Shown: piece by piece, positions 37,726-49,641 of the stretch
Numbering within the stretch: position 1 is the stretch's first letter
How the letters are laid out: each line of letters opens with the position of its first letter
NCBI GenBank assembly: GCA_035707105.1
Contig: DASSUI010000051.1
Location: 73,060-137,059, forward strand
Reading direction: 5' to 3'
DNA length: 64,000 nucleotides
Source: JACDAN01 sp035707105
GTDB lineage: Bacteria; Actinomycetota; Thermoleophilia; Gaiellales; Gaiellaceae
The notes under the pieces: generated by a model
Told to the model about the DNA's origin: nothing
Seen by the model: only the letters and a program-made list of their open reading frames with translations
Database searches by the model: none
Made by a program: the position numbers and the translations under genes

Positions 37726-38142
37726 TTACGCCTCGCTCGTCCCCTCGCGGCCGTAGGAATCCTCGAGGCGGACGACGTCGTCGAGGTGCGGCGTCGAGAC
37801 CTCGAGGATCGTTGTGTCCTCGAGCGCGCGGACGCGGTGCACGGTGCCCGGCGTGATCCGGAACGCGGCACCGGGCGTCACGACCTCGCTCACCGGCACG
37901 GTCTCGCCGGCCGCCGCCATCTCGATCTTCGCCCGCCCTTCGAGGACGTACCACGACTCGTCCTTCTCGCGGTGGAACTGCATCGAAAGGGCCTGGCCCG
38001 CCTTCACGACCAGGAGCTTGCCGGCGTAGGCGTCCGCCAACGCCCAGATCAGCTCGTAGCCCCACGGCTTGTCGACCCTGCGCGGCTCGAACGCCCAGCG
38101 ATCGAGCAGCGTCAGGTTGGGCGACAACCGGTCCCCGGACAC
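37726..38142 (-). CDS. Cupin, mannose-6-phosphate isomerase type II C-domain-like
   Basis: The 138-residue single cupin resembles the C-terminal domain of bifunctional mannose-1-phosphate guanylyltransferase/phosphomannose isomerase. RRVDKPWGYELIWAL opens the fold. SMQFHREKDESWYVLEGRA holds the metal-binding His and Glu residues of motif 1, and ITPGTVHRVRALEDTTILEVSTP is motif 2. It could isomerise or bind a sugar phosphate. It follows the nucleotidyltransferase of the next entry by 12 bases, suggesting a nucleotide-sugar operon. Confidence 0.82.
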   Translation of the reverse strand: MSGDRLSPNLTLLDRWAFEPRRVDKPWGYELIWALADAYAGKLLVVKAGQALSMQFHREKDESWYVLEGRAKIEMAAAGETVPVSEVVTPGAAFRITPGTVHRVRALEDTTILEVSTPHLDDVVRLEDSYGREGTSEA

Positions 38143-38154
38143 ATGGCGATCATC

Positions 38155-38856
38155 TCACTCGACAACAGGGAATCGCTCGGGGTTCGACTCGACGAACTCC
38201 TGCGCTCGGCGAAGGTCCTTCGGCGTGTTGACGGTGAGCCACAGGCCTTCGTGGCGGAACCCGCGCAGGCGGCCCTCGGCGGCCAGCTCGGGGAAGGTCG
38301 TCGTCTCGTGGTCTCCGCGCTCCGGGAGCCGCGCGATCGCCTCGTCGTCGAGCACGTACAGCCCGATGTTGACCCAGTACGGCAGGAGCGGCGCCTCGCG
38401 GAACCCGTTGACGACGTCGTCGCCGCCCAGGTCGACCACGCCGAGGTGGCTGCGGAGCGGCGCCACCGTGATCGTCGCGGCCGGCGCGGTCTCGACGTGG
38501 CGCTCGAGGAGCAGCCGCAGGGAGGCGTCGAAGAGCTCGTCACCATTGACCGCGAACACTGGACCGGTTTCCCGCCGCGCGGCGGCGGCGAGTCGCAGGC
38601 CTCCGCCCCGCCCCAGCGGCTCGGGCTCGCCCACGAACTCGAGGTCGACTCCGAGGTCGCCGAGCTCGCGCTCGAAGACTTCCTCCTGCCCGGCGGCGCA
38701 GCTGATCAGCACCCGGTCGACCCCGCCGGCGGCGAGCAGCGCGATCTGGTGCGCGGCGAGCGGCCTCCCGCCGATCGCGACGAGAGCCTTCGGCCGTCCT
38801 TCGGCCGCGTCACCGAGCCGCTCGGCCTTCCCGCCGGCGAGAATGATCGCCTCCAC
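38155..38856 (-). CDS. Sugar-phosphate nucleotidyltransferase
   Basis: The 233-residue protein is of the NTP_transferase fold. IILAGGKAERLGDAAEGRPKAL is the nucleotide-binding loop with catalytic Lys in the PKAL position. VNGDELFD holds the metal Asp, and WVNIGLYVLDDEA is a family block. It is shorter than RmlA and GMP pyrophosphorylases, and close to the HddC/MobA-like small forms. It lies between a UDP-glucose-dehydrogenase-like gene (7 bases upstream) and the cupin. Substrate unknown. Confidence 0.85.
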   Translation of the reverse strand: MEAIILAGGKAERLGDAAEGRPKALVAIGGRPLAAHQIALLAAGGVDRVLISCAAGQEEVFERELGDLGVDLEFVGEPEPLGRGGGLRLAAAARRETGPVFAVNGDELFDASLRLLLERHVETAPAATITVAPLRSHLGVVDLGGDDVVNGFREAPLLPYWVNIGLYVLDDEAIARLPERGDHETTTFPELAAEGRLRGFRHEGLWLTVNTPKDLRRAQEFVESNPERFPVVE

Positions 38857-38862
38857 GACGCG

Positions 38863-40191
38863 CTATGCGAGCTCGTGCTCGGGCTCTGTGGTCTCGGGCA
38901 GCCCGGAGAGCGGCGACGTCGGGCGGCCGACGCCTTCGTAGGCGAACCCGGCGCGCCGGACCGCCTCCGGATCGAGGAAGTTGCGGCCGTCGACGATCAG
39001 CGCGTTGCGCATGACCGCGCGGACCTCGGGCGTCGCGAGCGCGCGCAGCTCGTCCCACTCGGTCACGATCACCGCGGCGTCGACGTCCTTGACCGCCTCG
39101 GCGACTGTCTCGACGATCTCGACGCCCTTCAGCAGCTCGCCCGGGCTGGCGACCGGATCCCACCCTCGAACCTCCGATCCCTCCGCGAGCAGCCGGGAGG
39201 CGAGCACGATGCTCGGCGCCTCGCGCATGTCGTCCGTCTTGGGCTTGAAGGAAAGGCCGAGAAGCGCGATCCGCCTCCCGCGCAGCTTGCCGAGGTGCTT
39301 CTGGAGCTTGGCGACGACGCGGCGCTTCTGGAGCTCGTTGACCTCGATCACGGCCGAGAGCAGCTGGAAGTGATAGCCCGAGTTGGACGCGAGCTGCTTG
39401 AGGGCGGAGGCGTCCTTCGGGAAGCAGGAGCCGCCGTAGCCGATCCCGGCGCGCAGGAAATGCGGTCCGAGGCGATGGTCGAGGCCGACGCCTCGCGCGA
39501 CCTCCTGGACGTCGGCGCCGACCAGCTCGCAGACGTTCGCGATCTCGTTGATGAAGCTGATGCGCGTCATCAGGAACGCGTTCGCCGCCAGCTTGATCAT
39601 CTCCGCGGAGGCGACGTCGGAGCGCACGACCGGCGCGTCGAGGCGCGAGTAGAGCTGCTCGACCCGGTCGCCGTCGGCCTGGTCGAACGCACCGATGACG
39701 ATCCGGTCGGGCGACATGAAATCGCGGACGGCCGTACCCTCCGAGAGGAACTCGGGGTTGGAGACGTAGCCGACGTGCTCGAGCCCGCGCGCGTCCAGCG
39801 CGGCGCGCACCTTGTCGCCGGTTCCCACCGGCACCGTGCTCTTCATCGCCAGCACCGGGTTGCCGGCGAGCTCCGGCAGGTCGTCGAGGACGCTCCAGAC
39901 GTACGAGAGGTCGGCGTCGCCGGAGTACGTGGACGGCGTCCCGACGCAGACGTAGAGAAACTCCGCGTCGGCGGCCGCTTCGCCGGCGTCGAGCGTGAAC
40001 GTCAGCCGCTCGGCGTTGCGCTCGATGAGGTCGGCGAGATCGGGCTCATGGAACGGCAGGCGGCCCTCGCGCAGCGCGTCGATCCGCTCGCTCGAGATGT
40101 CGCGCACGACGATGTCGTGGCCGAGCTCGGCGAAGCAGGCCGCCGTCACAACGCCGACCCAGCCCGCGCCGAAGATGCCGATCCTGCTCAC
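38863..40191 (-). CDS. UDP-glucose/GDP-mannose dehydrogenase family
   Basis: The 442-residue enzyme oxidises a nucleotide sugar (UDP-glucose or similar) twice, using NAD+, to the uronic acid. The N-terminal Rossmann motif is GIFGAGWVGVVTAACFAELGH. The catalytic Cys, which forms a thiohemiacetal, is in GIGYGGSCFPKD at about residue 256. The C-terminal UDP-binding domain includes LLGLSFKPKTDDMREAP. The start GTG 40191 overlaps the stop of the LCP gene (GTGA), so the two are coupled. Uronic acids are common in surface glycopolymers. Confidence 0.93.
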   Translation of the reverse strand: MSRIGIFGAGWVGVVTAACFAELGHDIVVRDISSERIDALREGRLPFHEPDLADLIERNAERLTFTLDAGEAAADAEFLYVCVGTPSTYSGDADLSYVWSVLDDLPELAGNPVLAMKSTVPVGTGDKVRAALDARGLEHVGYVSNPEFLSEGTAVRDFMSPDRIVIGAFDQADGDRVEQLYSRLDAPVVRSDVASAEMIKLAANAFLMTRISFINEIANVCELVGADVQEVARGVGLDHRLGPHFLRAGIGYGGSCFPKDASALKQLASNSGYHFQLLSAVIEVNELQKRRVVAKLQKHLGKLRGRRIALLGLSFKPKTDDMREAPSIVLASRLLAEGSEVRGWDPVASPGELLKGVEIVETVAEAVKDVDAAVIVTEWDELRALATPEVRAVMRNALIVDGRNFLDPEAVRRAGFAYEGVGRPTSPLSGLPETTEPEHELA

Positions 40192-42140
40192 CGCTTGCCT
40201 TCGAGCGGCCGAAGGCCCCGGGCGATCGCGAGCATCGTCTCGTTCGACAAGGAGTCGCGCAGGGTGTTCACGACCCAGTAGGTCGCCTCGTCGGTGCGCA
40301 GCACGACCATGTGCAGCCGGGCGCCGTCGAAGTAGAGGTCGAAATCGCGCTTGCCGAGGCGGCGGCTCACGTTCTTGCTCTGGAGCACCGGAGCGTCGTC
40401 CCAGGTCGTCTCCTGAATCCCCCAGTACTCCTGCGCCCCGGTCCGGAAGGTCAGGCGGATCGCGCGCTCGCCCTTCTTGACCGCGTACACGCGTACCGGA
40501 TGCTCGAAGTGGAGCACCGAGCTGCGCTCGATCACGCTCGGAACCATGATCGGGAAGTCGACACGGCGCTTGACCGCTCGAAGCTGCGAGAGCGTGGCGG
40601 AGGGGTTGCGCACCGTGTTCGGCGGCTGGCGCTTGGGTGTACGGTCGCGAGGCGCCGGCGCGAGGTTGTTGTGGAACGTCGTTCCGACGACGACGACCAG
40701 CATCGCCGTGTTCGCGAACCCGGCGATCTGCGGCGTCATCGGGCCCTTCACCACGGCCGAGCCGAACAGGTTGCGAACCGCGCGCGCGGCGGCCCGGGAG
40801 CCGCGCTGCTGCGGGTCGAAGTACACCTCGGTCTTGAACCGGTTCGGCGGCGGCGCGTTCGCGAGCACGCCCTCCGGCGGCGGCAGCGTCCTGTAGCCGC
40901 GCTGACCGAGCAGGTAGCTCGCGTTGGCGGCGGAGCCGGTCACGCCGTTGCCGTTGAGTACCACCATCGAGGTCCGGCCGGGCGGGGGCGCCTTCGCGCC
41001 GGGCAGCCGCGGCTTCTGACCGAGCGCCGCAGCCGTCGCCTTCTCGCCGGAGTCGACGTCCGGGCTCTGGAACTCGTCGACGGCGGCCTGGATGTTCGAC
41101 GGGTCGGTCGTCAGCTGGTTGTATCCCGAGAGGCCCTCGATCTTCGACTGGAAGATGTGGCCCGGCGGCATCTTCAGCGCGAAGAGCGCCCAGCCGCGGA
41201 CGACGCTCGGCTCGAGCGGCTTGCTTCCGCCCTGGCCGATCTTCACGTTCTCGCGGACGATCTTCGTCAGCTTGGGGATCGCCGTCGGCTTGAACGAGCC
41301 GGCCAGCCGCTCGTTGAGCGCGCGCATGAAGAGCCGCTGGCGCTCGATCCGGTAGAGGTCGGAATCCGTGTGTCGGTAGCGGACGAAGGAGAGCGCCTGC
41401 CGGCCGGTCAGCTTCTGGTACCCGGGCTCGAGGTCGATCGGCGGGAAGGTCTCCCGCCGCCCGGAGTTGTCGTTGAAGTAGCGGCGGTCGATGTCGAGCC
41501 AGACGCCGCCCATCTTGTCGACGGTCTGGATAAAGCCGCGGTAGTCGATCGTGACCAGGTAGTGGATCGGGAGACCGGTCAGCCGCTTCACGGTCTCGAC
41601 CGTCCCTTCGAGCCCGCAGAGTGCGAACGCCGAGTTGATCGGCCCGAGGAACGGCGAGCGGCCCGGGCACTGGATGTCGACCATGAGGTCGCGCGGGAAG
41701 GAGAGGATCGAGAGCGTGTCGAGGCGTGGGTCGGCGCGCAGCAGCATGACGGTGTCGGCGCGGCCGCCACGCTCCTCGGCCTTCGCCCACTTGCGAAAGT
41801 CCTGGCCGACCACGATCGCGATCGCGGGGCGCCCGGGCAGCGCGATGCCGAGCTTCCGGACCGCCTTTCGCACCTGCGGGTCCTTCAGCGAGCGCTCGTT
41901 GATGTCGACCACGGTCTGCTCGCCGTCGAGCCAGTACCCGCCGGCGACGCCGAACGCGAGCGACGTGACGGCGACGAGGAGGAAGAACAGGATCCTGCCG
42001 ATCAGGCCGGCGATGCCGCCGCGGCGGCGAGGCTGGCGGTAGTGCGTGATCGGGGTCAGGACCGCAGGAGCGCCTGCCGCGCGGCCGTTGCCGTTCACGT
42101 CGGTCCCGCGACCGACTCCTCGCTTCAGCGTCGTCCTCAT
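40188..42140 (-). CDS. LytR-CpsA-Psr (LCP) glycopolymer ligase with LytR_C domain
   Basis: LCP proteins move glycopolymers from undecaprenyl pyrophosphate to peptidoglycan. The 650-residue protein has a cytosolic N terminus, one membrane anchor (ILFFLLVAVTSLAFGVAGGYWL) and an extracellular LCP domain (about 105-345). DTVMLLRADPRLDTLSILSFPRD and the Arg/Asp-rich FVRYRHTDSDLYRIERQR are the pyrophosphate-binding blocks. A LytR_C module follows (MVVLNGNGVTGSAANASYLL). The last 130 residues form an extra region of unknown role. It is coupled to the dehydrogenase gene, fitting a role in attaching uronic-acid-containing polymer. Confidence 0.92.
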   Translation of the reverse strand: MRTTLKRGVGRGTDVNGNGRAAGAPAVLTPITHYRQPRRRGGIAGLIGRILFFLLVAVTSLAFGVAGGYWLDGEQTVVDINERSLKDPQVRKAVRKLGIALPGRPAIAIVVGQDFRKWAKAEERGGRADTVMLLRADPRLDTLSILSFPRDLMVDIQCPGRSPFLGPINSAFALCGLEGTVETVKRLTGLPIHYLVTIDYRGFIQTVDKMGGVWLDIDRRYFNDNSGRRETFPPIDLEPGYQKLTGRQALSFVRYRHTDSDLYRIERQRLFMRALNERLAGSFKPTAIPKLTKIVRENVKIGQGGSKPLEPSVVRGWALFALKMPPGHIFQSKIEGLSGYNQLTTDPSNIQAAVDEFQSPDVDSGEKATAAALGQKPRLPGAKAPPPGRTSMVVLNGNGVTGSAANASYLLGQRGYRTLPPPEGVLANAPPPNRFKTEVYFDPQQRGSRAAARAVRNLFGSAVVKGPMTPQIAGFANTAMLVVVVGTTFHNNLAPAPRDRTPKRQPPNTVRNPSATLSQLRAVKRRVDFPIMVPSVIERSSVLHFEHPVRVYAVKKGERAIRLTFRTGAQEYWGIQETTWDDAPVLQSKNVSRRLGKRDFDLYFDGARLHMVVLRTDEATYWVVNTLRDSLSNETMLAIARGLRPLEGKR

Positions 42141-42185
42141 GAGAACAAGACAGACGCCCTCACGGGCGCCCTCGACAACGATAGC

Positions 42186-45803
<3,618 letters not shown>

Positions 45804-45900
45804 GAAAACGCTCCCGACCTAAAGAGACGGGAGCCGAAAGGCCCTGGCTCTTTAGGCGTTTGGTAACCCGGTCGCCAAGCTGCCGTTCAAAGTTCCGGGG
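45804..45900 (-). promoter_or_regulatory. metH leader with switch-like, Shine-Dalgarno-masking structure
   Basis: Two alternative pairings exclude each other. CTCCCG (45828-45833, minus) can pair with CGGGAG (45811-45816), which contains the GGGAG ribosome-binding site seven bases before the metH ATG. Otherwise a nine-pair stem (45848-45856 with 45818-45826) and an inner GC hairpin trap CTCCC and free the site. A five-pair stem (45867-45871 with 45895-45899) lies upstream as a possible aptamer. A candidate -10 (TAGGCT, 45906-45911) would start the transcript near 45899. I do not recognise a known SAM, SAH or B12 riboswitch in it. Confidence 0.6.
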
Positions 45901-45952
45901 CCATCAGCCTACCAGTGCGATGATTTCTCGGGCCTCCGGGCGTCTGAAGGGC

Positions 45953-46585
45953 ATGCAGACCATTCTCAACATCACGATGTCCCTCGACGGCTTCGTCGCG
46001 GGGACGAACCAGACGCTGGAACAGCCGCTCGGCGAGGGCGGCGAAGAGCTGCACGAGTGGATCCTCGGACTCAGGAGCTGGCGCAAGCAACACGGGCTCG
46101 AGGGCGGAGAGACGAACGCCGACGACGAGCTCGTCCGCGAGACGCACGAGCGGACCGGCGCCTTCGTGATGGGCCGGCGCATGTTCAGCGGCGGCGGGGG
46201 TCCGTGGGAGGACGACCCGAACGCGAACGGCTGGTGGGGCGACGAGCCTCCGTTCGAGGCTCCCGTGTTCGTCGTCACCCACCTCGAGCGGGACCGGCTG
46301 ACGTTGGGCGCGACCACGTTCACGTTCGTAACGGACGGGATCGAGCAGGCGATCCGGCAGGCGCGAGACGCGGCCGGCGACCGCGACGTTCAGGTCTCAG
46401 GCGGCGCGAGCGTCGCTCAGCAGGCCCTCAACGCCGGCCTGCTCGACGAGCTGCAGATCCATGTGGCGCCGCGGCTCCTCGGGTCGGGCGTTCGGCTGTT
46501 CGAGCGGGCCGAGCCAAGGCCGATCGAGCTCACCCGCGTTGTCGAGTCACCCCGAGTGACCCACCTCGCCTACAAAGTGAGCTGA
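45953..46585 (+). CDS. RibD C-terminal/dihydrofolate reductase-fold protein
   Basis: The 210-residue protein has the dihydrofolate reductase-like fold of the RibD_C family. The N terminus is ILNITMSLDGFVAGTNQTLEQPLG. AFVMGRRMFSGGGGPW is the NADPH-binding 'VxGRxTxE'-like block, VQVSGGASVAQQALNAGLLDE is the glycine-rich loop plus helix, and QIHVAPRLLGSGVRLFE closes the fold. Members reduce small heterocycles; few have known substrates, and this one is probably not riboflavin RibD because the deaminase domain is absent. The start ATG 45953 is within a possible longer frame (from 45860) whose extension is not conserved. It is divergent from metH. Confidence 0.88.
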   Translation: MQTILNITMSLDGFVAGTNQTLEQPLGEGGEELHEWILGLRSWRKQHGLEGGETNADDELVRETHERTGAFVMGRRMFSGGGGPWEDDPNANGWWGDEPPFEAPVFVVTHLERDRLTLGATTFTFVTDGIEQAIRQARDAAGDRDVQVSGGASVAQQALNAGLLDELQIHVAPRLLGSGVRLFERAEPRPIELTRVVESPRVTHLAYKVS

Positions 46586-46589
46586 GCCG

Positions 46590-47057
46590 CTAGCCGGCGG
46601 CAGGCGCGACCGGGCGGATGTGGCCCCCACCGCCGCCCGAGTAGACCTCGAGCTGGTTCTCGGCGTGACGGACCCGCTGCTCGACCTGCCAGCGGTCTGC
46701 CGTCGACTCCCCGCGCTCGATCCGCTCGAGCTCCGCCTGGGCGTCCTCCAGCTGCTGCCGCGCACGCTCGGGGTCGATCTCGCGCGCGTCGACGGCGTCG
46801 TCGACGAGTGCGAGCGCCCGATCCTGCTCCACCTTGAAGAAGCCCGGTCCGGTCGCGAACTCACGGATCTCCTCGTCGCGGCGGATGTGGACGCGCGTCC
46901 CGCCCGCCTTGAGCGTCGCGACGAGCGGCGCATGCCTCGCGAGGATGCCGATCTCGCCGTCCTGGCCCGGGACGATGAGCATCTCGACCTCGCCCTCGAA
47001 CGCCGCCCCTTCGGGCGTGACGAGCGAGAGGTCGAACGTGTGCCGGCCGTCGGCCAC
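46590..47057 (-). CDS. atpC: ATP synthase F1 subunit epsilon
   Basis: The epsilon subunit sits on the rotor, linking gamma to the c-ring, and regulates ATP hydrolysis. The 155-residue protein has the N-terminal beta-sandwich (LVTPEGAAFEGEVEMLIVPGQDGEIGILARHAPLVATL, family hallmark) and the two-helix C-terminal arm. The C terminus ends in a glycine-rich tail (YSGGGGGHIRPVAPAAG) longer than usual. Its GTG start overlaps the atpD stop in TAGTG, so the two genes are translationally coupled. It is the last gene of the split atp cluster. Confidence 0.95.
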   Translation of the reverse strand: MADGRHTFDLSLVTPEGAAFEGEVEMLIVPGQDGEIGILARHAPLVATLKAGGTRVHIRRDEEIREFATGPGFFKVEQDRALALVDDAVDAREIDPERARQQLEDAQAELERIERGESTADRWQVEQRVRHAENQLEVYSGGGGGHIRPVAPAAG

Positions 47058-48553
47058 TAGGCCGGGACGGGCTCGGCGGGCTCGGTCTCGGCTTCCGGAG
47101 TCTCCTCTTCGCCCTCCGCGGCGGCCTCAGGCTGCTGCGTCTCCTCGCCGCCCAGCTCGCGGGCCTTCTGGACGGCCTCGTCGATCGTGCCGACCATGTA
47201 GAACGCCTGCTCGGGGAGGTCGTCGTGCTTGCCGTCGAGGATCTGGCGGAAGCCCTCGATCGTGTCCTCGAGCTTCACGTACTTGCCGGGCGTGCCCGTG
47301 AACTGCTCGGCGACGAAGTTCGGCTGCGAGAGGAAGCGCTGGATCTTGCGGGCCCGCTGGACGACGAGCTTGTCCTCGTCGGAGAGCTCGTCCATGCCGA
47401 GGATGGCGATGATGTCCTGCAGGTCGCGGTACCGCTGCAGCACCTCCTGGACGCGCGTGGCCGTCTCGTAGTGGTCGTCCGACACGATGCCGGGCTGGAG
47501 CGCACGGGAGAACGAGTCGAGCGGGTCGACGGCCGGGTAGATCCCCTGCTCGACGATCGCCCGGGAGAGGACAGTCGTCGCGTCGAGATGGGCGAAGGTG
47601 TTCGCCGGCGCCGGGTCGGTGAGGTCGTCGGCCGGCACGTAGATCGCCTGCACGGACGTGACCGAGCCGGTGCGCGTCGAGGTGATGCGCTCCTGCAGCT
47701 GGCCCATCTCGGTCGCGAGCGTGGGCTGGTAGCCGACGGCGCTCGGCATGCGGCCCAGGAGCGCCGAGACCTCGGAGCCGGCCTGGACGAAGCGGAAGAT
47801 GTTGTCGATGAAGAGCAGCGTGTTCTGGCCCTGGTCGCGGAAGTACTCGGCCATCGTCAGCCCGGAGAGGCCGACGCGGAGGCGTGCACCGGGCGGCTCG
47901 TTCATCTGGCCGTAGACCAGCGCGACCTTGTCCAGCACCCCGGACTCCTGCATCTCGAGCCAGAGGTCGTTCCCCTCGCGCGTCCGCTCGCCGACGCCCG
48001 CGAAGACCGAGACGCCTCCGTGCTCCCGTGCGACGTTGTGAATCAGCTCCTGGATCAGCACCGTCTTGCCGACGCCCGCGCCGCCGAAAAGACCGACCTT
48101 GCCGCCCTGGACGTACGGGGCGATCAGGTCGATCACCTTGATGCCGGTCTCGAAGATCTCGATGTCCGGCGACAGCTCGCGGAAGCTCGGCGGGTCGCGA
48201 TGGATCGGCCAGCGCTCGATGTCCGCGGGCGGCTCGTCGCCCTTGTCGATGGGATCACCGATCACGTTCCAGAGGCGGCCGAGCGTGGCGTCGCCGACGG
48301 GGACGCTGATCGGCTGGCCGGTGTTCTCGACGTCCAGACCGCGCGCGAGGCCGTCCGTGGAGTCCATCGCGACGGCGCGGACGCGGTCGTCGCCGAGGTG
48401 CTGCTGCACCTCCGCGATCAGGTCGCGGCCGTCGACGGAGATGCGGAGCGCCGAATAGATCGCCGGCAGCTCGTGCGGGAAGACGGCGTCGATGACGACG
48501 CCCTTGATCTCGACGATCTTGCCCCTGCTCTTCTGGTCCGAATTAGTTGCCAC
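47057..48553 (-). CDS. atpD: ATP synthase F1 subunit beta
   Basis: This is the catalytic subunit. Walker A is GLFGGAGVGKTVLIQ (about 150-165), the catalytic Glu is in GVGERTREGNDLWLEM, Walker B is TLLFIDNIFRF, and ALLGRMPSAVGYQPTLATEMGQLQERI is the catalytic-site signature. The C-terminal DELSDEDK segment is normal. A Glu/Pro-rich extension (EEETPEAETEPAEPVPA) is appended, as in several actinobacteria. The start is GTG 48553, preceded by GGGAGG. It lies 7.5 kb from atpG, instead of directly after it. Confidence 0.97.
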   Translation of the reverse strand: MATNSDQKSRGKIVEIKGVVIDAVFPHELPAIYSALRISVDGRDLIAEVQQHLGDDRVRAVAMDSTDGLARGLDVENTGQPISVPVGDATLGRLWNVIGDPIDKGDEPPADIERWPIHRDPPSFRELSPDIEIFETGIKVIDLIAPYVQGGKVGLFGGAGVGKTVLIQELIHNVAREHGGVSVFAGVGERTREGNDLWLEMQESGVLDKVALVYGQMNEPPGARLRVGLSGLTMAEYFRDQGQNTLLFIDNIFRFVQAGSEVSALLGRMPSAVGYQPTLATEMGQLQERITSTRTGSVTSVQAIYVPADDLTDPAPANTFAHLDATTVLSRAIVEQGIYPAVDPLDSFSRALQPGIVSDDHYETATRVQEVLQRYRDLQDIIAILGMDELSDEDKLVVQRARKIQRFLSQPNFVAEQFTGTPGKYVKLEDTIEGFRQILDGKHDDLPEQAFYMVGTIDEAVQKARELGGEETQQPEAAAEGEEETPEAETEPAEPVPA

Positions 48554-48760
48554 GAGCCTCCCGCATCCTCAGTCGTAGTGCAAATGAGCGGCGCCAGGTC
48601 GGCAGGCGCCTGCCGGTCGGCAGTCTATCGGAGGCTTTCGGCTTCGAAACCAGCAAACGGTGCCGCTCTGACGCGTCCGCCAACCTGGCGGCGTGGTCGA
48701 GCGCTCAGACGTACGACGTGATCGGCGAGGCGTACACGCCGCAACCGTAGCCGTCGGGTA
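48554..48760 (-). other. Intergenic region before atpD with palindrome
   Basis: The 207 bases upstream of atpD hold a perfect 14-base palindrome at 48601-48614 (GGCAGGCGCCTGCC) followed by a half-copy (GGTCGGCAG). It could be a regulatory site or part of the atpD leader. No other gene is visible here. Since atpD is cut off from the upstream atp genes, its own promoter must be here or upstream in the small genes. Confidence 0.4.
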
Positions 48761-49231
48761 TTACGTGGCGGGAAGGTTGAGGCCGCCGGGGGAGACCGGG
48801 CGGGTCGGGCGCCGGAGCATGTCGCGGCGGATGTCGCTGAACTCGCGGCTCTCGAGCGTGTTCGAGACGCCCGGAGCCCCGAAGCTGAGGTTCGGGTTGT
48901 TCGTCTCGACGGATCGGAGCGCGCCTGCGACGCCGAGCGTCGTGAGCATGAGAGCCGCGGCGGCCGCGATCTCGACGGGCCGGCGCATGACGAGCCGCCG
49001 GCGCGCCGGCAGCGAGACGGGCTGCTCGAGAGGCTCGAGCGGCGTCGCGCGGATGTGCGTCGTCAGCGACTCGAGCTCGTGCGCGAACGACCGGCAGGGC
49101 TCGCAGCGCGCGAGGTGCGCGACGAGCAGCGCCTGCTCGAACTCGGAGAGCTCACCGTCCAGGCGCAGCGACGCGCACTCACGAGCGCGCTCGCACTGTT
49201 TCGTCATCGGCTTCACCAGGCGCACGTCCAT
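48761..49231 (-). CDS. Membrane protein with anti-sigma-type zinc finger (zf-HC2)
   Basis: The 156-residue protein has an N-terminal zinc-finger pattern of the zf-HC2 class (CERAREC ... VAHLARCEPC; H-x3-C-x2-C), used by anti-sigma factors to hold sigma. A single membrane segment follows (PVEIAAAAALMLTTLGVAGAL), then an extracytoplasmic tail. No ECF sigma gene is adjacent, so its partner is unknown. The start may be ATG 49231 or ATG 49207, the latter placing the finger at the N terminus. It lies just upstream of atpD. Confidence 0.7.
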   Translation of the reverse strand: MDVRLVKPMTKQCERARECASLRLDGELSEFEQALLVAHLARCEPCRSFAHELESLTTHIRATPLEPLEQPVSLPARRRLVMRRPVEIAAAAALMLTTLGVAGALRSVETNNPNLSFGAPGVSNTLESREFSDIRRDMLRRPTRPVSPGGLNLPAT

Positions 49232-49280
49232 TCTGACGGAGCACTCACAACATAGTTAGGCGGTCGGCGGACCGCCAGAC

Positions 49281-49640
49281 TCAGACCAAGTTGTATCGGT
49301 TGTCGGCAACGACACCGACGAGGATGAGCACGAATCCGAGCAGGACGAAGATCGCCGACAGGTTGATGTTCTCCTCCCGCTCGGAGGGCGAGGCCCAACG
49401 GACGAAGCGCGAGCCCCAGAAAAGCGGCGCGCCGCTCTCGCGCTTGAACCGGACGGGACCGCGATTCCCGACGAAGAAGCCGGCGACGAGCAGGAACGAC
49501 CCTGTCAGGTAGAAGCCGACCGAGATCGCACGGTAGGCGTCCGCGCCGAGGGCGACGCCGAAGACGAATGCGCCGAGGAGCGTCAGCGCCGAGGCGAGGA
49601 CGAAGAGGCCCGTCAGGCGGCGGAGCGCCGCGACCCACAT
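49281..49640 (-). CDS. Small membrane protein of unknown function
   Basis: The 119-residue protein has about three hydrophobic segments: LTGLFVLASALTLLGAFVFGVALG, the helix around GFYLTGSFLLVAGFFVG, and FVLLGFVLILVGVVA. A polar loop lies between the second and third. The short C terminus is DNRYNLV. I do not recognise a family. Its start follows the oppF stop by one or two bases on the same strand, so it may belong to the peptide-transporter operon. Confidence 0.6.
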   Translation of the reverse strand: MWVAALRRLTGLFVLASALTLLGAFVFGVALGADAYRAISVGFYLTGSFLLVAGFFVGNRGPVRFKRESGAPLFWGSRFVRWASPSEREENINLSAIFVLLGFVLILVGVVADNRYNLV

Positions 49641-49641
49641 C

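Noticed and set aside
45804..45900. A standard SAM-I, SAM-IV or cobalamin riboswitch before metH
   Set aside because: The conserved cores of those classes were looked for by eye and not seen. The leader is reported as a candidate of unknown class instead.
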